DNA of 8,395 nt from assembly GCA_002403895.1 (NCBI GenBank), contig DHIQ01000239.1, forward strand, positions 1 to 8,395, written 5' to 3'. This document shows positions 6,082 through 8,395 of the stretch, one piece after another. The notes below the pieces were generated by a model. That model was not told the DNA's origin and did no database searches. It was given only the letters and a program-made list of their open reading frames with translations. The DNA comes from Candidatus Neomicrothrix sp. UBA4742. Its GTDB lineage: Bacteria; Actinomycetota; Acidimicrobiia; Acidimicrobiales; Acidimicrobilacustridaceae. Both the position numbers and the translations under genes were made by a program. Within the stretch, counting starts at the first letter, position 1. The number at the start of each line of letters is the position of its first letter.

Positions 6082-8217
6082 GTGGAGTTCCGCATCCTGG
6101 GTCCGGTCGAGGCCTTGGACGACGCCGGCGAACCAGTGGCCATCGGTGGCGTCCGAGAGCGCGCACTGCTGGCACGCCTGCTGCTGTCGGCCAACGAAGC
6201 GGTGTCCACCGATCGGCTGGTCGGCGATCTTTGGGGTGAACAACAAACAGCTGGGTCCCTGCACGCTCTGCGAGTACACATCTCCCGTCTTCGGCGGGCC
6301 CTGCTGGCTGCGGGCGGCGGACACCTGCTGCTCACCCGCCCACACGGATACCTGCTACAGGTCGACCCGCACACCGTCGACGCCTCTCGCTTCGAGGGCC
6401 TACTGGCCAAGAGCCGACAGCGAGCGACTCAGGATGACCACGAAGCGGCAGCGTCGAGCCTGCGGGAGGCGCTGGCACAGTGGCACGGACCCGCGCTGGC
6501 CGGTCTCGGCGACGCTCCCTTCGTCCGCGCGCACGCCGCCCGGCTGGAAGAGACCCGGCTGGCCGCCGTCGAACAGCGCATCGAGCACGACCTGGCTCGC
6601 GGTCGCCACACCGAGATCGTGGGCGAGCTCGACCAGCTCACCGCCGATCATCCGCTGCGGGAGGGAATCTGGGGAGCACGGATGCTCGCGCTGTACCGGT
6701 CCGGGCGTCAGGCCGACGCCCTGCGGGTCTACCACGATCTGCGTGACCTGCTGCGCGACCAGCTTGGTCTGGAACCGAGCGCGAAGCTCACCGGCCTGCA
6801 CCAGTCGATGCTGCGCCACGAATCCTGGCTCGATGCACCGCAGGCACCCGCGCCGGCGGCCTGTCCAGCACCCGCCAAGCAGACTCCTCCCCCAACCCGC
6901 TACGCCAAGCGGGACGGGGTCAGCATCGCCTACCAAGTCGTCGGCGACGGGCCTTCGGACCTGGTGCTCGTGCCGGGTTTCGTCTCCAACGTCGACCTGT
7001 ACTGGGAGGACCCCGGCTGGCGGCAGGTGATCGAGTGGCTCACGGTCGGCCGCCGCCTGATCCTGTGGGACAAACGTGGCACCGGCCAGTCCGATCCGGT
7101 GCACCGCGCTCCCACCCTGGACGAGCGGGTCGAGGACCTGCTGGCGGTCATGGACGCAGCCAGCAGCGAACGGGTCACCCTGCTCGGCATCTCCGAGGGC
7201 GGCCCGATGAGCTTGCTGCTCACCGCAACCCACCCTCACCGGGTACGCAGCCTGATCCTGTACGGCGTCACCCCCCGCTTCAGCCACGCGCCCGACTGGC
7301 CGTGGGGATGGACCCAGAACGTCATCGACGAGGCCCTCGTCGAGATCGACAAGAACTGGGGCAACGGGGCGCTCCTGGACCGGTTCGCACCCACTCGAAC
7401 CGGCGACGACGTCGCACGCCGTGCCTGGGGCCGCACCCAACGAGCCGGAGCCAGCCCGGCGATGGCCCGAGCGGTCATGGAAGCCATGGTCGACATCGAT
7501 TGCCGCGACATCCTGCCCGCGATCACGGTTCCCACCCTCATCCTGCACCGACCGGGCGATCTGATCAGCCCCCTGTCCGGCGCTCAGTACTTGGTCGACC
7601 ACATCCCGGGCGCCCGGATGGTCCAGGTGCCCGGCGACAACCACCTCATCACCTTCGGGGCCATCGAGCCCATCATCGATGAGATCGAGCGCTTCCTCGC
7701 ACAAGCACCGTCCTCGGCGACGTCAGACCCTGCCACCGTCACGGTCCTCCTCACCGTTCTCGTCGCGGAACTCCTCACCGGCTCCGCTCCTCCCGGTGAT
7801 CAACCAGCTGCGCAGGGCTGGTCGGGAACGCACCGCTCCCGGGCACTCAGAGCTATCGAGCTCCATGGCGGGAAGGAGCTTCCAGGTACAGATGGTCGGC
7901 TACACGCCACCTTCGCGGCGCCAAGCCGCGCCATCGCCTGCGCGACTGCGCTACGGGCCGCGCTGCTCCCCCTCGGACTGCAGATCCGTGTCGGCATTCA
8001 CACCGGCGAATGCCGACTCGCCGATGACCGGGTCAGCGGGCCGCCTGTCCTCATCAGCGGTCGCCTCGCGGCCATGGCTCGCGCCGGCGAGGTGCTGGTA
8101 TCTGGCACCGTCAAGGACCTCCTCGCCGGATCAGCCATACCGTTCCACCCCCGCGGGCGCCACCGGCTTACCCCCACTTCGGAGCCCATGACTCTCCACA
8201 CGGCAGCACAGACCTGA
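6082..8217 (+). CDS. SARP regulator fused to alpha/beta-hydrolase and degenerate adenylate-cyclase-like domain
   Basis: This 711-aa protein has three modules. Residues 1-93 are an OmpR-type winged helix (EFRILGPVEA, DRLVGDLWG, recognition-helix region RVHISRLRRAL), and residues 96-245 are the BTAD helical domain; together they make a SARP-type DNA-binding activator. After a Pro/Ala-rich linker (about 250-272), residues 273-541 form an alpha/beta hydrolase: DKRGTGQSD, nucleophile S371 in GISEGG, acid D493 and base H521 in PGDNH. Residues 551-705 resemble a class III nucleotide cyclase (RVGIHTGE, GEVLVSGTVKDLLAGS), but E563 replaces the first metal-binding Asp, L600 sits where the purine-selecting Lys is expected, and the segment before R661 is altered. 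D604 and R661 remain. The hydrolase-cyclase order is that of Mycobacterium Rv1900c (LipJ). The cyclase part is probably inactive; the hydrolase part could be an enzyme or a ligand sensor. It is divergent from the O-methyltransferase, with SARP-like repeats between them. Confidence 0.9.
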   Translation: MEFRILGPVEALDDAGEPVAIGGVRERALLARLLLSANEAVSTDRLVGDLWGEQQTAGSLHALRVHISRLRRALLAAGGGHLLLTRPHGYLLQVDPHTVDASRFEGLLAKSRQRATQDDHEAAASSLREALAQWHGPALAGLGDAPFVRAHAARLEETRLAAVEQRIEHDLARGRHTEIVGELDQLTADHPLREGIWGARMLALYRSGRQADALRVYHDLRDLLRDQLGLEPSAKLTGLHQSMLRHESWLDAPQAPAPAACPAPAKQTPPPTRYAKRDGVSIAYQVVGDGPSDLVLVPGFVSNVDLYWEDPGWRQVIEWLTVGRRLILWDKRGTGQSDPVHRAPTLDERVEDLLAVMDAASSERVTLLGISEGGPMSLLLTATHPHRVRSLILYGVTPRFSHAPDWPWGWTQNVIDEALVEIDKNWGNGALLDRFAPTRTGDDVARRAWGRTQRAGASPAMARAVMEAMVDIDCRDILPAITVPTLILHRPGDLISPLSGAQYLVDHIPGARMVQVPGDNHLITFGAIEPIIDEIERFLAQAPSSATSDPATVTVLLTVLVAELLTGSAPPGDQPAAQGWSGTHRSRALRAIELHGGKELPGTDGRLHATFAAPSRAIACATALRAALLPLGLQIRVGIHTGECRLADDRVSGPPVLISGRLAAMARAGEVLVSGTVKDLLAGSAIPFHPRGRHRLTPTSEPMTLHTAAQT

Positions 8218-8291
8218 CCTGCTGCTCGCGATCACACCCCACAGCCGTGGCCGCGCTCAACCGGGCCATCGCCGTCGGCGAGGTGAGGTGA
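8216..8291 (+). pseudogene. Frameshifted scrap of a DUF6596-type ECF sigma factor
   Basis: Directly after the SARP stop, one frame reads DLLLAITP (8216-8239) and a second reads VAALNRAIAVGEV (8247-8285), followed by a stop at 8289-8291. Joined, they resemble the segment around YDLLLAxxPSPVVALNRAVAVAE of the C-terminal DUF6596 region of ECF sigma factors such as the SigI/Sigma24-like group. A net one-base frame change lies between 8240 and 8246. The rest of the gene is absent on both sides, so this is only a fossil of about 25 codons. The match is by motif memory, so confidence is moderate. Confidence 0.5.
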
Positions 8292-8305
8292 GTGAGCCTG
8301 ACCCG

Positions 8306-8346
8306 CTGCCAGCGACGTGCCCCACATGCCTCACACCTGCCAGCGA
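8306..8346 (+). repeat. Direct repeat CTGCCAGCGA, two copies
   Basis: CTGCCAGCGA occurs at 8306-8315 and 8337-8346, 31 bp apart. A third copy lies at 4805-4814, just downstream of the methyltransferase stop. The role is unknown. Confidence 0.3.
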
Positions 8347-8395
8347 ACAGAACCCCAGCAAATCAAGGGCTTTTCAAGATCAAGTACAGATAACC
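8341..8395. other. Low-GC tail with repeated TCAAG motifs
   Basis: GC content falls to about 45% (25 of 55 bases), far below the rest of the window. TCAAG occurs at 8363-8367, 8374-8378 and 8380-8384. No gene is visible. The stretch could be a promoter region for a gene beyond the window, or an attachment-type sequence. Confidence 0.3.

Noticed and set aside
5804..7030. Plus-strand open frame of 408 codons crossing the intergenic operator into the SARP
   Set aside because: It overlaps the antisense methyltransferase start and the SARP in another frame. It is Ser/Arg/Thr-rich with no motif, so it is a shadow.
6400..7704. Open frame of 434 codons on the minus strand under the SARP gene
   Set aside because: It is antisense to a well-supported three-domain protein, shows no family motif, and has no ribosome binding site I could see.
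1..8395. CRISPR arrays, tRNA or rRNA genes
   Set aside because: I saw no regularly spaced long repeats and no cloverleaf or ribosomal RNA sequence on either strand.

Overview
The window is high-GC DNA with the codon habits of an actinomycete (Streptomyces or a relative). A SARP-type regulator, a secondary-metabolite-type O-methyltransferase and Tn554-like recombinase genes all fit that origin. It reads as an accessory region: one probably intact mobile element, one intact regulator/methyltransferase pair, and remnants of three other genes.

Left block (about 72-4368): a Tn554-like element. It encodes three co-directional, overlapping genes. These are a 395-aa tyrosine recombinase (TnpA-like), an 821-aa second tyrosine recombinase with several Cys/His clusters (TnpB-like), and a 193-aa helix-turn-helix/coiled-coil accessory protein (TnpC-like, DUF6262 type). 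The stop and start codons overlap by 4 bases at both junctions, so the three are probably translated as a coupled unit and act together in integration and excision. The left flank is the broken catalytic end of another integrase (1-77). The right flank is a frameshifted fragment of a berberine-bridge-type FAD oxidoreductase on the minus strand (4369-4600). Short imperfect inverted repeats lie at these boundaries and may mark the element's ends.

Right block (4831-8217): two divergent genes. On the minus strand is a class I SAM-dependent O-methyltransferase of the carminomycin/acetylserotonin type (359 aa). On the plus strand is a 711-aa regulator that joins a SARP module (OmpR-type winged helix plus BTAD), an alpha/beta-hydrolase domain with a complete Ser-Asp-His triad, and a degenerate class III adenylate-cyclase-like domain. 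The last two domains have the arrangement of mycobacterial Rv1900c (LipJ). Between the two start codons are three copies of TCACTG spaced exactly 11 bp apart, the geometry of a SARP operator. The simplest reading is a regulator that may sense a small molecule through its hydrolase fold and control the methyltransferase, itself, or both.

Right edge (8216-8395): a frameshifted scrap resembling the C-terminal part of a DUF6596-type ECF sigma factor, then a short stretch of clearly lower GC content with repeated TCAAG motifs. The methyltransferase and the FAD-oxidase remnant could be leftovers of one eroded biosynthetic locus; that link is inference.
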